64,000 nucleotides of DNA, from assembly GCA_035610365.1 (NCBI GenBank), contig CM069432.1:236062104-236126103 (forward strand), read 5' to 3'. Positions within the stretch are counted from its first letter, which is position 1; the number at the start of each line of letters is the position of its first letter. A program made the translations under genes and the position numbers. The notes under the pieces are model-generated. The model worked only from the letters and a program-made list of their open reading frames with translations. It was not told the DNA's origin and did no database searches. The stretch is from Aquatica leii (taxonomy: Eukaryota; Arthropoda; Insecta; Coleoptera; Lampyridae). This document shows, piece by piece, positions 35,880 through 46,803 of this stretch.

Positions 35880-38204
35880 CAACACCGAAAGCAGATGAGA
35901 ATCAATTAAATGTCCATACGCTGATTCGAGAAAATCGGTGAAAATACGGAAGATTGCTCTGCTGCCCGACATTCCTAAAAGCTCTTTATGAAATCGTATC
36001 TTTATTAGATTATCGAAATGTTTTCGCGAGATGGGTACCAAAAATATTCAATGACCAACACAAAATGCAAAGAATGAGAAAACGGATTTCTAGAGTGTAT
36101 AGTTACAAGAGACAAAGCCTAAGTACACAACTATACCCCCGAATAAAAAAAACAACACCTAAAAAATTAAAAGTTTAGCAGTTTGCTAAAAAGAGATTGA
36201 GTACGTTTACAACGTAGGTTTAGTTCACGATTCATACCCAAATTCGTCCTAAATAAATATAGTCAATGCGATGCAAACTTATTTAGATCAGGACTAAAGG
36301 CTGTAGGTTGAGTATATTTTTTCTGTAGACTGACTGAAATTTAGTACGGACTAAATTTTAATTAAAAGGAGGTAAACATATTCGATCTGACCTATGCAGT
36401 AGTTATCTGTTTTACTAATAATGCCGCAGTTGTTAAGGTATTCATCATTTGCATTTGAAATTGCACAAAACCACAAAGTACAGTCGAAGTTTGAATTCAT
36501 ACATACACAAAATTTTGGTTATTACAATTTTCCATTTTGGATAATTTCAGTGTGGTCGATATTTCACTAGCTGAGTTTTCGTCGCACGTCGCATCAGAAA
36601 CTTTCAGATCCTGAAATAAACTAATTGATTGTGTCTAAGAATCCAGTTTTTATAGACTGGCATTCGATCGATAAAACTGGTTTCTAAATATCCGGTTTTT
36701 TAACATCTACATTTTTCAGGAAAATTTTACTCACAAACATAAAAAAAGAAATATTACTTAACCGAAACTCAAATGTTGATACATATACATTGATGATACA
36801 TTTAGCAACATGCTCTTTTCGTGCTTAACAATTCTCTGTCAGTTAAACTTAATTCATCAAAATTTTCGTTTGACCATTCTTTTCGGCGTTTCACTTGCTC
36901 GAAATGAAGATGGTTTATTAGTACACTCAATGTATCACTCATACAGATAAATATTTAAATAGATTGTCTCATCATCACCCTTTTCAGAAATTATTAGTAA
37001 TGAATTCTTTAGGCACAGAGCTATTTCTCTAAATCAATCCCAAATACATCTAACCCAGATGTCAGTCGCAAACAACTACAGTAAAAAAAAGTATTACGCG
37101 ATCTATTACAAAATTTACTTCTGCCAAGAGTAAGAGCAGAATCTAAGTCTCAACCATTGTCTATCACTTATCTGTCTTATGTCAAAGATACTACGGATCG
37201 TATCAGAAAAACACAACATCATCATTCGGTTTTCAGCAATTTGTAAATCCTGTGAAACACGTTATTCCTTTTCAGTTTGGCGGCGTTTATCGCCTTGTGG
37301 TCGTGCCGAATCGTGCCTATATTGGAGAAACAGATAGAACCGTAGAAATTCGTATTAAGGAACATAAAAGAATTGTGTAAATCTTCTAGGTCGGGAGTAT
37401 TAATTATCAAATTTTGTTTGAAAACAATAAGGTTTTTAATCGAGATTCTACTTTTCCTCTACCGTATATTTCGAATCCAATTTTACGATTAGAGGTCAAT
37501 AAAAGCTATCGAAAATGAAAAATTGTAATAATAAAGTCACACGTGGAAACTTAAATACTACTACAAACCTTTTAGTTTTTACACAAATAAAAAGAAAAAT
37601 TAAGACACTAACCCAAAAACCAAGGTCTAACAAAAACATATTTGTTGCTTTTACTGATGGAGAGCGTTAAATCAATTTAACAGAAGAACAAAATAAAAGG
37701 TTACATTTATAAGTAGGTGGTTCAAAACGATCAAAGATTATAATGTTTTAGCTCTAGTGCATGTCGATGTGTAGGTCAACTCAGATTTAGTTTTGCCGAT
37801 GTAAACGTACTCAATAGCAACTGTGTTCTGGGATATGCAAGGAATTTTGCTCATAGAGTTCTTACTACCGAAAACGACAACAAAGAGCGATATTTATTGT
37901 AAAACTCTCAAAAAACTTAACTAAGCCAGTGGACAGAAACGAAATCGAAAGTTGACGCACATCTCAAATCAAACAAAGGTCTAACTTCAGATACACAATT
38001 GGGGAGTTATTGTTCATCCGCCTCACAATCCAGCTTTGGCACCTTCTGATTTTCATTTATTTAAACCGTTGAAAACTCATCCGTCTGCTAAAAGGTTTAA
38101 AGACGACGACGAATTTCAAAAAACTTGGATCGCACCTTTTACGAAAATAGTATACAGAAACATGAGTCTCTACGTGTCTTAACATGAACGGTGATTATGT
38201 CGAA
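35880..38204 (+). pseudogene. Mariner (DD34D-type) transposase remnant, split by an insertion
   Basis: The first block (35880-36195) reads KADENQLNV, IVSLLDYRNVFARWVPKIF and KRQSL, the usual mariner linker, then KKTTPKKLKV. The second block (37815-38204) resumes with ATVFWDMQGILLIEFL, then KTLKKLN, VDAHLKSNKGL, VIVHPPHNPALAPSDFHLFK (last catalytic Asp kept, SPDL changed to NPAL), AKRFKDDDEF and the family's end NMNGDYVEK at 38204. The 1.6 kb between them is foreign and contains a Penelope-like fragment. The YVTGDET first catalytic motif is not visible. Clearly inactive. Confidence 0.8.
37130..37600 (+). pseudogene. Penelope-like element fragment with GIY-YIG endonuclease
   Basis: YLSYVKDTTDRIRKTQHHH (from about 37160) is the conserved stretch between RT and endonuclease in Penelope-like elements. 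After a frameshift, 37267-37380 reads FGGVYRLVVVPNRAYIGETD and RTVEIRIKEHKRIV. These carry the GVY and YIG motifs with the Arg and the EHKR stretch of GIY-YIG nucleases. Further scraps (KFENNKVFNRDSTF and so on) continue to about 37600. The reverse transcriptase is absent. The fragment lies inside the mariner gene. Confidence 0.7.
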
Positions 38205-38330
38205 AAGTAGGTTACAGTTTGTGCTTTTACTTAGTGTATGTTTGATTTATATAAAAATCTTGTAGATCCAAACAATGTTAAATTTGTTTAAAAAAACATT
38301 TCCTGTAAGTTTAACGTTTATGATGTTTCG

Positions 38331-40300
38331 TCAACTAAATAACAAGTTTTTAAATGAACCATACTCTACTTGTAATTTCTTCGTTTGTGTCTTTATTTCC
38401 TTTAAGATATCGTCAAGTATTTTGTTGAAGAGTAACGGACTGAGTATTCCTCCCTGCCTTAGCTCTTTTTTGGTTATAAACACGTATGATTTCATGTTCC
38501 CTGTTCTTATGTGATTTCTAGTTTTGTGGTATATGCTTGCTGTGGCTTTTCTTAATTTTTTGTTTACTCCTTTTTTTGTGAGACTACTCCATATTTCTTT
38601 GCTTGGGATAGTATCTAACGCTTTTCCGATACTCTGCATATACATTATCGTTCCTGTTCTCTTCAATCCTGTCCTGTACTCCTTTTCCCTTTCTAAAACT
38701 GCTCTGCGGTTCTTCTAGTTGTTGTTCTACTGTCATTTGAACCTTTTGTTCTAGGATTCTTTCGAGAGAGAGTGTACTCTCCTTTTTTAAGTATACGTAG
38801 AATTATTCTTCCCAGTCTTTCGGTATACATTGTTCATTCCAGATCTTAAACGGTTTCCTTAAAATTTCTATCCCATGTTTATTCATATTTGTTGTCATTT
38901 CAGTTGTTATCCCGTCCTGTCATGCGGTTTTTCCTTTTCTTAACCTCTTTTTAGCTTCTGTTATTTCGTCTTACGTAATATCCTCTTTTTCCAGATATTC
39001 GTTGTTTTCAGTAGTTTTCTTTGTTGTCTTCTATTAAGCAATTCCTCGAAGTACTCTATCCATTTCTTCGTTATGTCTTCCTCCTCCTCTAGGATTTTTC
39101 CATTTACTGATTTGATATACATATTTCTGCTTTGTTTTTTTCTTCTTAGTGTTTGATAGTCCGTATAATCACGTTTGATTGTCTTCACTATCACATTCCA
39201 TTTTATCCCCAATTTCCTCCCAGAAAGTGTTTCGCTTTCTTCGCCATTTTTTTGACTTTTAGTCTTTATTCTTTATACTTAATATTTTTTTATTTTTCTC
39301 ACTAATGTACTTTTTCCATTTTTGCTGTTTCTTTTTTACTTGCTTCTTAACTTATTTGTTTCACCATGTTGTTTGTTTTATAGTTTTATCTTTTTTGTTA
39401 AATCCGCATATTTCCCTTTCTATTTTTATTATTGACTCTTTATTTTTTCTCCACATGTCTATTGTCATGTTACTTATAATAAATTGTTTTTATTAATTTC
39501 TGTTATATATTCTGGCTGTTTCTTCTTCTCTAAGCTTGTAAGTTCTAATTACGTTTTTTACTAATTGCTTCTATGTTTTCTAATTGGTTTAGTATTTCCT
39601 CTTTGTTTCTTGTTTTTTATTTCTATTTCTGTCATTACCAGGTAGTGGTCTGAATATATCTCACACCCTCTTCTCACTCTTGTGTCTTTTATTTTTCTTA
39701 TATATTTTTGGTTAATAATAACATAGTCTATTATGGGTGTTTCTTCCCTTCTTATTACCTCTTTTGTAAATTTGCGCGTCTCTTTGTGTTTATAATAGGT
39801 ACTTGTTATTATTAGATTGTTCAACATGGAAAAGTCTATTAATCTTCTTTTGATCATTTCTCCATATACCCCTATTACGCTTCTTGTTTCACGGTATTTT
39901 TTGTCCACTTTTCCGTTTAGATCTCCAAGGATTAACAGTCGTCTTTTAATTTCTTCAGTTGTTTCCGTTACTTCTCAGAACTCTTCTTGTACTGGTTTTT
40001 TTCGTTTTTGGGTCCGTATACAACTATGATTGTTGTTTTTACTGCTTTGTCTACTTCCATTTCTATTTTTGAATACGTTCTGTTACTTCATACCATTTCC
40101 GTATGTATTTCAAGTTCTCTTTCTTAATGTAGCATCCCACTCCTTCACTAGCTCTATTTCTTTTATTTACTCCGCTATGTATCAATAGATGTTCTCCTTT
40201 TAATACTTTTTCTCCGATGCTTTTCTTTTTCGTTTCAGCAATGCCCACTACATCTGTTTTTGTTTTCCAGATCTTCGACTAGTTCCTCCTCCTTTCCTGT
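38331..40300 (-). pseudogene. Non-LTR retrotransposon ORF2: APE endonuclease and partial reverse transcriptase
   Basis: On -, the apurinic-type endonuclease starts NVRSLTGKEEELVEDLENKN. It continues VVGIAETKKKSIGEKVL (catalytic Glu in ETK), SEGVGCYIKKENL and TIIVVYGPKNE, then DYVIINQKYI and YSDHYLVMTEIEI (catalytic SDH). After the linker (TKKWIEYFEELLN near 39040) the RT follows: DTIPSKEIWSSLTKKG, HIRTGNMKSYVFITK and RQGGILSPLLFN. It ends near 38340 just before the expected FADD/YADD box. Thumb and 3' end are missing. Several stops and frameshifts. The sequence resembles the RTE/craniofacial-development-protein-2-like group in insect annotations; clade not settled. Confidence 0.85.
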
Positions 40301-40398
40301 TAGGCTTCTGACGTTCCTATTTTCAAAATTTTTTTTGTGTTCTTTATTATCTTTTCTTGTAGTACACTTTTCTTGTCCTTATCTGTTACCAATTTCGT

Positions 40399-41195
40399 CT
40401 ACTTTTTAGCCGACTTTGTTTCATTATTTAGTAGTTTTTTTGACTTTTTATTTATTGCTTCTCTGCTGTCCTCCTGCTCTAGCTCTCTGTTTTCCTTATT
40501 CCATTCTTCCTCATCAATAAACAGTTTCTGGTATCTATTTCGTACTTTTCTACGCCTACTTCTTTCCTCTCCAGTTCTTTTCCATATCTGTGCGTCTATT
40601 TTTTTCTTGTTTTGTTGGTTCATTATTTATAAATACCTTCGCTTCACGTATATTCTTTAGCTTTGTTTTATTTTTCATTACTTTCCTTTTCCCATCAAAA
40701 CTCTCTAGACCCACTAAACATGTTTTTGCTTCTATTTTATGTGGATTTTTAACTATGATGTTCGTACCTAAGTCTTCGTTTAATAATGTTTCTATCCATC
40801 CCTTATTTAAAATGCATTTTTGTCGTTCATCGGTAATTCTTGTATAACTACGTTATTCCGGCGCTCTTCCTTTTCAATTTGCTTTACCCTTGTATTTACA
40901 TCCTGATTCTTGTTATTTTCCTCATTTATGTTGTTTCTATCTTTAACTTTTCGTTTTCTATTTTTAGCTCCCTTAGTTCATTATTACTTTTAATCTGTTT
41001 GAGCTTTATTTGATTCACATCTAGCGTTAGTTGTTGTAGCATATCTAGCACTTGGTCTAATTAGTCTTCGTTCTTTTGTCTCTGTTTTACTGCTGTTCTG
41101 CTTACCTTCTTATTTTTAGCAAAGCCATTTCTTTTTTTTTCGCTATCTTTTTCCGTCCTTTTTTCTCCATATATTGATTCATTATCCGTATTCAT
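40399..41195 (-). pseudogene. Non-LTR retrotransposon ORF1 (coiled coil plus RRM-like part)
   Basis: On -, from an ATG at 41195 (MNTDNESIYGEKRTEKDSEK), a basic, Lys/Glu-rich protein follows. A heptad-like stretch (LDMLQQLTLDVNQIKLKQIK, ELKIENEKLKIE) suggests a coiled coil. Then come QIEKEERRNNVVIQELPMND and VFINNEPTKQEKN, which fit the RNP-like fold of L1-type ORF1 proteins. The last part, to 40399, is highly charged (RSRRRKVRNRYQKLFIDEEE). It is broken by a stop at about residue 45 and two frameshifts. It sits directly upstream of ORF2. A GC-richer leader continues to about 41505 and is probably the element's 5' UTR. Confidence 0.75.
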
Positions 41196-41505
41196 CCTTG
41201 AGTCTGTATCCCCGCGTTCGCTTATCAGCCCGAGTCGACCTCTCGTAAGCCGACAAGGGATAAGACGCTTCGTTTTATTCGCACGTTGTAACCTCTTACT
41301 TCCTTGTGTTTCTATATAATTTACTTAATTCTACTAGTTTCTTAACATTTATCTGTCCTTCTTATTAATATAACTCTTTATTCTAATGATATAGTCGCTA
41401 TACACTATTCACCAATATACGTCGTTTCACTATATTTAAATCTTTAGATTTGTTTTCTGCGTGACTCGGCCGATGTGTTCGATGAGCTAGTCGCCACTTT
41501 GATAG

Positions 41506-43828
41506 AATTATTAGTGTAAATTATAATGTCCACTGGAAATAAACCTTTATGACTAGTAAAACTAAAGTTATTCGAAGTTTTGCGTTGGTTAATAGACAAA
41601 TTTGCATATAAATGTTACACAAAAGTTTTTGGTTTGTATTCAGTTTCATGGTCCTGTTTTTATCTGATGTTTTGGAATTATGCAATTAAAATTTGCTAAT
41701 ATGTATTTTGTTACTATACTATTCGTGAGGAACTTAGACGTCTTACTGAGATCAAACAAAAACTTCTCAGACAGCATAAACGTCTTTTTTTCATGTAGAA
41801 TTGTAACATATATTTGTATATTTGTTGATAAAAACAAGCTATAAAAATATTTTAATTATTCACAATAAAAATGTTCATTTCCATAATCCAGGTAAATTCA
41901 TACACACCTTTTGCAACGATACATATGTACTAGATGTGTTGATGTTATGTAAATACATCAAGACTTTATATGTTTTGAGCTAATTACAAAACTAGCGCAA
42001 CTTTACAAACTTTATTTGCCGATGGTAATCGATTTTACAGGTGCAGTAATAAAAACAGTAAAATAATATAGCTATTACTTGTTAGTGTATGTTCTCTGTT
42101 TAGTTGTTTTCTGTCTAGCTTTCAAGGTTTTTTTTTCTTATAATGTGTAGCAAATTTTTGTTTACTTTAAAAATGTCACCGCTTAAATTACGTTCTTTTT
42201 ACTACATTTATATAATATATAGTTTTTATCACAGATAGTGCAACAATAGCTTTGTTTCTGAAGTATGTTATCAAATTAGTTACATAATAATAAAATAACC
42301 GATACTTCTATCAACTTCATTTGTTAAACAAAATCTAAATCATGTTTTTTCAATCTAGTGTTCTATTTTAAACTTACTTAAACCAATACGGTGTTTTTGA
42401 CATTTCAAACTTATTTTTGTTTGAATTTTTCTTTAATTTTCTTGATCAATTTCTAGCTGTTTTACCTACACAGAAGTTAATGTATAGAAACTTGAAACTT
42501 GCCCTTAATTTCAAAATTTTTGATTAAATCAGTTTTTTCTTCATCGGATAAAATAGATTCATTAGTTAAAAGTAACTGATCATCCATATAGACGATTACT
42601 ATTAGTGAATTCCCTTTCTCTTTACACATGAATATATACATAGATATAAATCTGGTTGTTTAAAACTTCATTTAATTAAATTTTTTGTTCGTTATTTTTT
42701 TATGTATCATTTAATGGCGACATTTTTAGTAGTTTTTGCCATATATTGACATATTTTAACGTTGCAAAATTGTCAAATTTAGTTAGTAATTTGTACAAAT
42801 TGGATATGGTACTAACAGTTTTTAAATTGAAGCTGTTCCTAATGAAATTACGCAAACTTTTAGTTTCTTCGTCAGTGTCAGTTAAGTTTTGTCGAATTTG
42901 TATCACTTTATTATATCCTATATAGAAAGTGGTTATATTTACCGTATTGTTTTGGTGTCTGCAGACTATCTACATAAAGAAACAATTTGTGCTCCATGTC
43001 ACATTTTGAAAAATTTTAACTCGAGATTTGAATAGTGAAAAAACGTATGTTTTGTAAAGAGAAAGGAAAACCGTAAAATAGAAGTGACGTCCATAAGGAT
43101 ATTTAACGTTCTGTTAAATTTGTGTTTTCTTATTCTAATTAGGTTTTATATATCATTTTTTGCTAATAAAAATTTAGGTGTTTTATTTAAAATAACAAAG
43201 TTGATACCTACTTTTGGTACAAGCTGAGATGACTCCCAAATTATGTTAGTAGAAACAATAGTGTTGACATTTTTTGCGATATAAATAAAGTTTTGTTTAA
43301 ACACCCTGTATTACATGAACCTAATTTCGCCGAATACATCAGACATATTTAAATAATCACTAAGTTTCCTTCACTTCTAACAACATATGGCGTCCTTGCA
43401 ACATTTACAAATGTGGTCTGGAAACTGAATCATTTCTCATCTGTTGAATTAAATTTGCATTTGTATTTTAAACCACGTATTTCATTCATCCTATGACATT
43501 TTCCTATTTCGCCGTAGTAAGTGATCTATCGAATTTAAAATTATATTTGGTAAATAGCAATCATTTGAATAACATTCGAATTCTTGCATCATTGCTCAAC
43601 TTACTTTTCTGAGTTACTTCGTTTAAAGAATGTTTGTACCATTGCTAATATGTGCATAGTTTTTAGGAATGTAAAGGCTGTTTTTAACATAGATCTTAAA
43701 AGCGATTATCGAACTTTAGTGGTGCTTTTTTGAAGGACTTTGTCAGTGTTGGATTTGTCAATAAGCCCTATAGGCTGAGTGTATTGACTTCACTGCTCAA
43801 AAAATAATTAAACAACTTTAATATACTC
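41506..43828. other. AT-rich stretch without recognisable genes
   Basis: 2.3 kb with only chance reading frames (63-68 codons). No repeat of the families described here was noticed. Confidence 0.5.
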
Positions 43829-44280
43829 TGTGACATTATAATTGCAACACCAAGAAGAAGTGCAAATTTTGTGATCAACTCGGCAGGAAGGGTCAGCTAC
43901 TCAGAGGTAAAATTGATTAAAGTATCAAAGAAAAAACAGACGAACACAATTTTTATTTAATAATCTGTTAGTCTCCCCCTATTGCTTCCACATTTCCTCA
44001 TTCTTCGTGGCATTAATTCCAGCATGAGATCCATTTCTTCTTGAGTTATTGTATCCCAAGCAATTCATGCCAAAAAGGTTCCTGTGTCTGTGGAGGATGC
44101 GCTAAGTTCCTCAGTATTCTACACACAATGCTTCAGACGTGTTCAATAAGCGAAAGATCGGGAGATCTGTGTGGCCGTGGTAAGAGATTAACATTGGCCT
44201 CTTCGTATCGGTTCAAAAAGTGTCCTGCTATGCAGTGGCAGCTGGTGGTCAATCATACCAGAGGGTCATTTTTAAAATAT

Positions 44281-44694
44281 TGTAGCGAATTTTATTATTA
44301 AAACTAATTTATTTAAACTACGAAAAATATGTACACTTTTAAATTAACCGAACTAATTAAATCTAATAATATTTAATAAAAACACTTACACTTATTTATA
44401 TCACTTACACGAAGATAAGATAAAGTCCGTGGATAGGTTCACACACTTCTTTACACTAAAGTCACGTACTTCGTAGATTTATTTATAACACGGGTTAACC
44501 ACTTATTTATTTAGACTCGAATAATCTTCTTAACACTACAGTCTTCGCATTACGGAAATAACTGACCTACGATTTGTTTGTTCGGTATTTATACACATTT
44601 TGGAAATCCTTCTCGAGTGTTCCATATCTTTCGGTATACGTTCTAGAAGATGGTTAACAACTTCGAGAAGGCTCTTGAATTTGAGAACGTTTCA
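44281..44694 (-). mobile_element. Solo LTR, family L, copy A, with ATAT target duplication
   Basis: On - it begins TGAAACGTTCTCAAATTC and ends AAATTCGCTACA (TG...CA). ATAT flanks both sides (44277-44280 and 44695-44698). It interrupts the Tc1 gene just after IRGNMN. A TATA box (44586-44593 on -) and AATAAA-rich 3' part are as in an LTR promoter/terminator. It matches copies at 11878-12275 and 46013-46414. Confidence 0.9.
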
Positions 44695-46012
44695 ATATTC
44701 ATATTGCCTCGGATGAATACCAAACGAGACTTACTCCATACCATAATTCCCACGGTGTGGCACACCTGCCGCTCGTCAGAAAATTTAACATTGCGCCGTT
44801 TCCTACGTCTTCGTTTGGCTTTCATGCATCCACAAACAGAATCGGGATTTATCACCAAACAGTGATGTCGGTGTTGAGCCGTCAGTGGTAGCAGAAGATG
44901 TGGCCGATAGGAGTGCAATACGAAATTTCTAATTCGACGGTAAACTGTTTGAAGGGTTACAAGACGACTTTCATTACCTAACCATTGATCGCTGATTGAT
45001 CTGGTACTGAAAATTCGGTCTCATATTTAGTGTCGTTTTATAGTACGGGCGCATCGGGCACCCTCGAGAGCCAGGACGTACTTGCAATTTCGTGAAAAAA
45101 TAGAAAACCTTACGTCTGTATACCATGTGACATAAAAACCAAATTAAACCAAACAATGGTCCCGAAGTTTCCTAAGATCAAAAAAAGTGTTTTTTAGTCA
45201 GATTTTTACTTTTGGAAAATGACTTCAATAAGTTACTAGTTACTAAGATTTAAATTAAGTCGCCGCCAATTAAAGTTACTTTCCTTCGCATAGTATCGAT
45301 TTTCTTTTCTTCTCGGGTTACTTTTCTAGTTACTTTTGCAGTTATTATAACTAAAAATAATATGCACGCAAAAATTTAAAAAAGTGCGTTTAGTGTTTTA
45401 CATTTAAGGACTACAGAAAAAGACATTCTTTGTCAGTCAATCGAATTTGTTCAGAATGGTGGTTTTAAGTTTCAATGCCATGCATTTGCATGCGATTCTT
45501 TTTGGAATATAAAATTATTAAAATCCCGACTACCTAGGATACTTGGTAATGATTTCCGATCATTTAAAGAAAATAAATATGAGCTGTTTTAAATACAATT
45601 TCTTTTTAGTAGGCTCACTACGCGACATACAGGGAAAGAATGTAATAAATAACTAAACAAACAATTTAAGCGTATTAAGTATTATATTTCTGTATATTAG
45701 GTATTCTTTTTCTTCTTCTTTTTCGTCTGGTCTTGATTCTGCTTCTTCTGTTTCTCTTGCTGCTTTGGTAGTTTTGCATAGAAACTTTTTGCTGGTTCCT
45801 CACAAAATGTCTTTAGCTCTTGCATATTGCTGTACTTCTCAGCAGAAATGGGCAAATTTGCTAAAAATGATGAAGTATAAAGATATTAAACAAAAAGTCC
45901 ATGGTGTTACCATTATAAGCTTGATGTGAAAATAAAAACTCGTTTGGTGCAAGCTGTGAAGGCTTAATTCTCTTACGAATTTGTTGGACTGCAATAGATT
46001 CAACACATGTAT

Positions 46013-46414
46013 TGTAGCGATTATTAAAACTAATTTATTTATGCTAAAAATATGTACACGTTTATAACTAACCGAACTAATTGAATCTAAATATATTTAA
46101 TAAAAACACTTATACTAATTTATATATAAGTCCGCGGATAACTTCAGTTTAACACTTATTGTTTACATTAAAGTTACGCACGATTTTAATTCGTCGTATT
46201 TATCTCGACACGCGTTAATCACTTATTTATTAAACTTGACTTATCACTGTCGCCTTCGAATTACTGAAATAACTAACTTATCATTCCTTTGTATCGCTTT
46301 TATATATTTTGGCAATCCTTCGCGAATTTTCTATATCTTTCGGTGAACGTTCTGGAATTGGATAAAAACATCGTGAAGGCTCTCGAACTTTATATTAATT
46401 TCTCGAATGTTTCA
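46013..46414 (-). mobile_element. Solo LTR, family L, copy B
   Basis: On - it begins TGAAACATTCGAG and ends AATCGCTACA. Flanks are GTAT (46009-46012) and GTAC (46415-46418), a 4-bp duplication with one mismatch. It interrupts the element X gene between HRGSY and TCVESI. It is more diverged from copy A than copy C is, and its TATA box is degraded, so it is probably the oldest copy. Confidence 0.85.
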
Positions 46415-46803
46415 GTACGAACCGCGATGCTTAATTAGTCGAGAATGTTCCAATGTCACCAGCAATTCCCTAATTAGGTGTGATAAAAATGGACATTTCT
46501 TGGGATACAGTGGTTCTAAAAATGCATTTCAATCCCTAATAAGACTTTGATTTTGAATGGAGTTGGTTTCCGTCTTGCCTCTTTGAAGGTTTTTATCCAG
46601 TCTTGAAGTAACTCATCCCTTATTTTGGAATTAGTTATCCCCATGTTTTGTAGCATTCCATGTAGAAGTGTCGGCGAATAGGAAAAACGACTTTAATTGT
46701 AGAAAATTGATTTATGTTATTAACTAGGCAATGGAGAAGACGAAAAGTTCTTATTTTTGCCTGCACAAAATAAGATTTTTACTTTACTTAAAAGATGATT
46801 TCA

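Noticed and set aside
39305-40847. Phe/Ser-rich frames on + (up to 107 codons)
   Set aside because: They are antisense shadows of the LINE ORF1/ORF2 on -.
44281-44659. LTR A ending at the palindromic GGTTAACA (44659)
   Set aside because: The similarity to copy B continues to TTTCA at 44694, and only that end gives the ATAT duplication.
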